Positions 63,547 through 64,000 of a stretch of 64,000 bases of DNA are shown here, one piece after another. Both the position numbers and the translations under genes were made by a program. The DNA comes from Shewanella eurypsychrophilus (GTDB lineage: Bacteria > Pseudomonadota > Gammaproteobacteria > Enterobacterales > Shewanellaceae). The notes beneath the pieces are model-generated. The model was not told the DNA's origin. It searched no databases and was given only the letters and a program-made list of their open reading frames with translations. The DNA lies in NCBI RefSeq assembly GCF_007004545.3, contig NZ_CP045503.2:5272501-5336500 (forward strand), in the 5' to 3' direction. Within the stretch, counting starts at the first letter, position 1, and each line of letters begins with the position of its first letter.

Positions 63547-63975
63547 TTATGGCTTTGCAGTAATACGGTTTGATAAACGCCATCCATATATGCCGTCATA
63601 CATATGCCTGACACCGGTATATCCCTGTTTCATCACGGCTCTGGCCGCAATCTCACTGGCATTACATAATCGGTTGGCACAGTAAAAAACCATGACGGTA
63701 TCTTTATTCTCTGGCAGTAGCTTTTTCCAATCTTTAACATTGAAATAGATAGCACCAGGGATATATCCCTCAGCCCAAAGTTCCAATGTATTCACATCGT
63801 AAAAGTAGACTCCTTCCTTACCCACTAGCGTTTCCGCCTCCATCATGGAAATGGGGTTAAGCTGGTATTCATAGACTTGGGCGGGGCCAAATTCTGAACC
63901 ACTGCCAGCAAAGCAGGTTGCAGTACTCAAGAGTAAAGCGATTGAAACTATGATTTGACCAAGTGCTTTGTTCAT
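63547..63975 (-). CDS. Exported rhodanese-like protein
   Basis: 142 residues with a signal peptide (IIVSIALLLSTATCFAGS). Single rhodanese domain: the active-site loop is FYCANRLCNASEIAAR with Cys at the catalytic position; DVNTLELWAEGYIPGAIYFN is the CH2A motif. Periplasmic rhodaneses accompany sir clusters and may handle sulfur species. The gene upstream lies beyond the window edge and would be expected to be the sulfite reductase. Confidence 0.85.
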   Translation of the reverse strand: MNKALGQIIVSIALLLSTATCFAGSGSEFGPAQVYEYQLNPISMMEAETLVGKEGVYFYDVNTLELWAEGYIPGAIYFNVKDWKKLLPENKDTVMVFYCANRLCNASEIAARAVMKQGYTGVRHMYDGIYGWRLSNRITAKP

Positions 63976-64000
63976 ATTTTTATCTCTTATTTACCTCGGT

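Overview
The window looks like chromosome from a marine gammaproteobacterium, most probably Shewanella. The basis is gene content and order: rng-maf-mreDCB next to a complete MSHA pilus locus that ends at csrD, then maeB, rpmE, priA-argS-ftsN-hslVU, and a sulfite-reduction (sir) cluster with nosLDFY. The species cannot be named from the sequence alone. I see no transposase, integrase, prophage, CRISPR array or replication origin.

Layout. (1) 1-4575, minus strand: the 5' part of rng, then maf, mreD, mreC and mreB. (2) 4820-25428, minus strand: the MSHA type IV pilus locus, read right to left as mshI, I2, J, K, L, M, N, E, G, F, B, four tandem MshA-type pilins, C, D, O, P, Q. Its usual neighbour csrD (mshH in Vibrio) follows at 25742-27652. 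(3) 27934-31774, minus strand: malic enzyme, a secreted nuclease, ribosomal protein L31 and a FimV-like periplasmic protein. (4) 31866-39133, plus strand: priA, argS, ftsN, hslV, hslU and a DUF971 gene, with a good heat-shock promoter before hslV. (5) 39212-54599, mixed strands: nitrilase, small unknown genes, tRNA-Ser(UGA), an aromatic amino acid transporter, yjjG, a second signal peptidase I, a one-cysteine thioredoxin-fold lipoprotein, a MocR/GNAT divergent pair, cheV, an S9 peptidase, a secreted Asn/Trp-rich protein, ubiD and fre. (6) 54761-63975, minus strand: a ToxR/CadC-like membrane regulator and, read right to left, rhodanese, FKBP-type isomerase, TPR protein, SirC-like ferredoxin, SirD/NrfD-like membrane protein, nosL, nosD, nosF and nosY. 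The sulfite reductase gene itself would lie beyond position 64000.

How the genes work together. The msh genes make one adhesion/surface-motility pilus: MshE (with c-di-GMP-type N-terminal repeats) powers assembly, MshG is the platform, MshI/I2/J/K/N/M align inner membrane and secretin MshL, the pilins form the fibre, and MshQ is a large exported protein. In the sir cluster, SirD would pass quinol electrons to SirC and on to a periplasmic haem c-copper enzyme; NosL/D/F/Y would supply copper in a cluster where no nosZ or nosR is visible.

Most unusual features. Local tandem duplications sit at gene 3' ends and gene-gene junctions. At mshM/mshN and sirC/sirD the duplication has made a small in-frame ORF whose start copies the downstream gene's start and whose end copies the upstream gene's end. 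Related duplications occur at mshG/mshF, the rpmE terminator and the tRNA-Ser 3' end. Four intergenic arrays of CTAGNNN heptamers keep a strict 7-bp register. Other points of interest are four tandem pilins in two sequence pairs, a MocR regulator that has lost its PLP lysine, and twin hairpins with the same loop between sirD and nosL.
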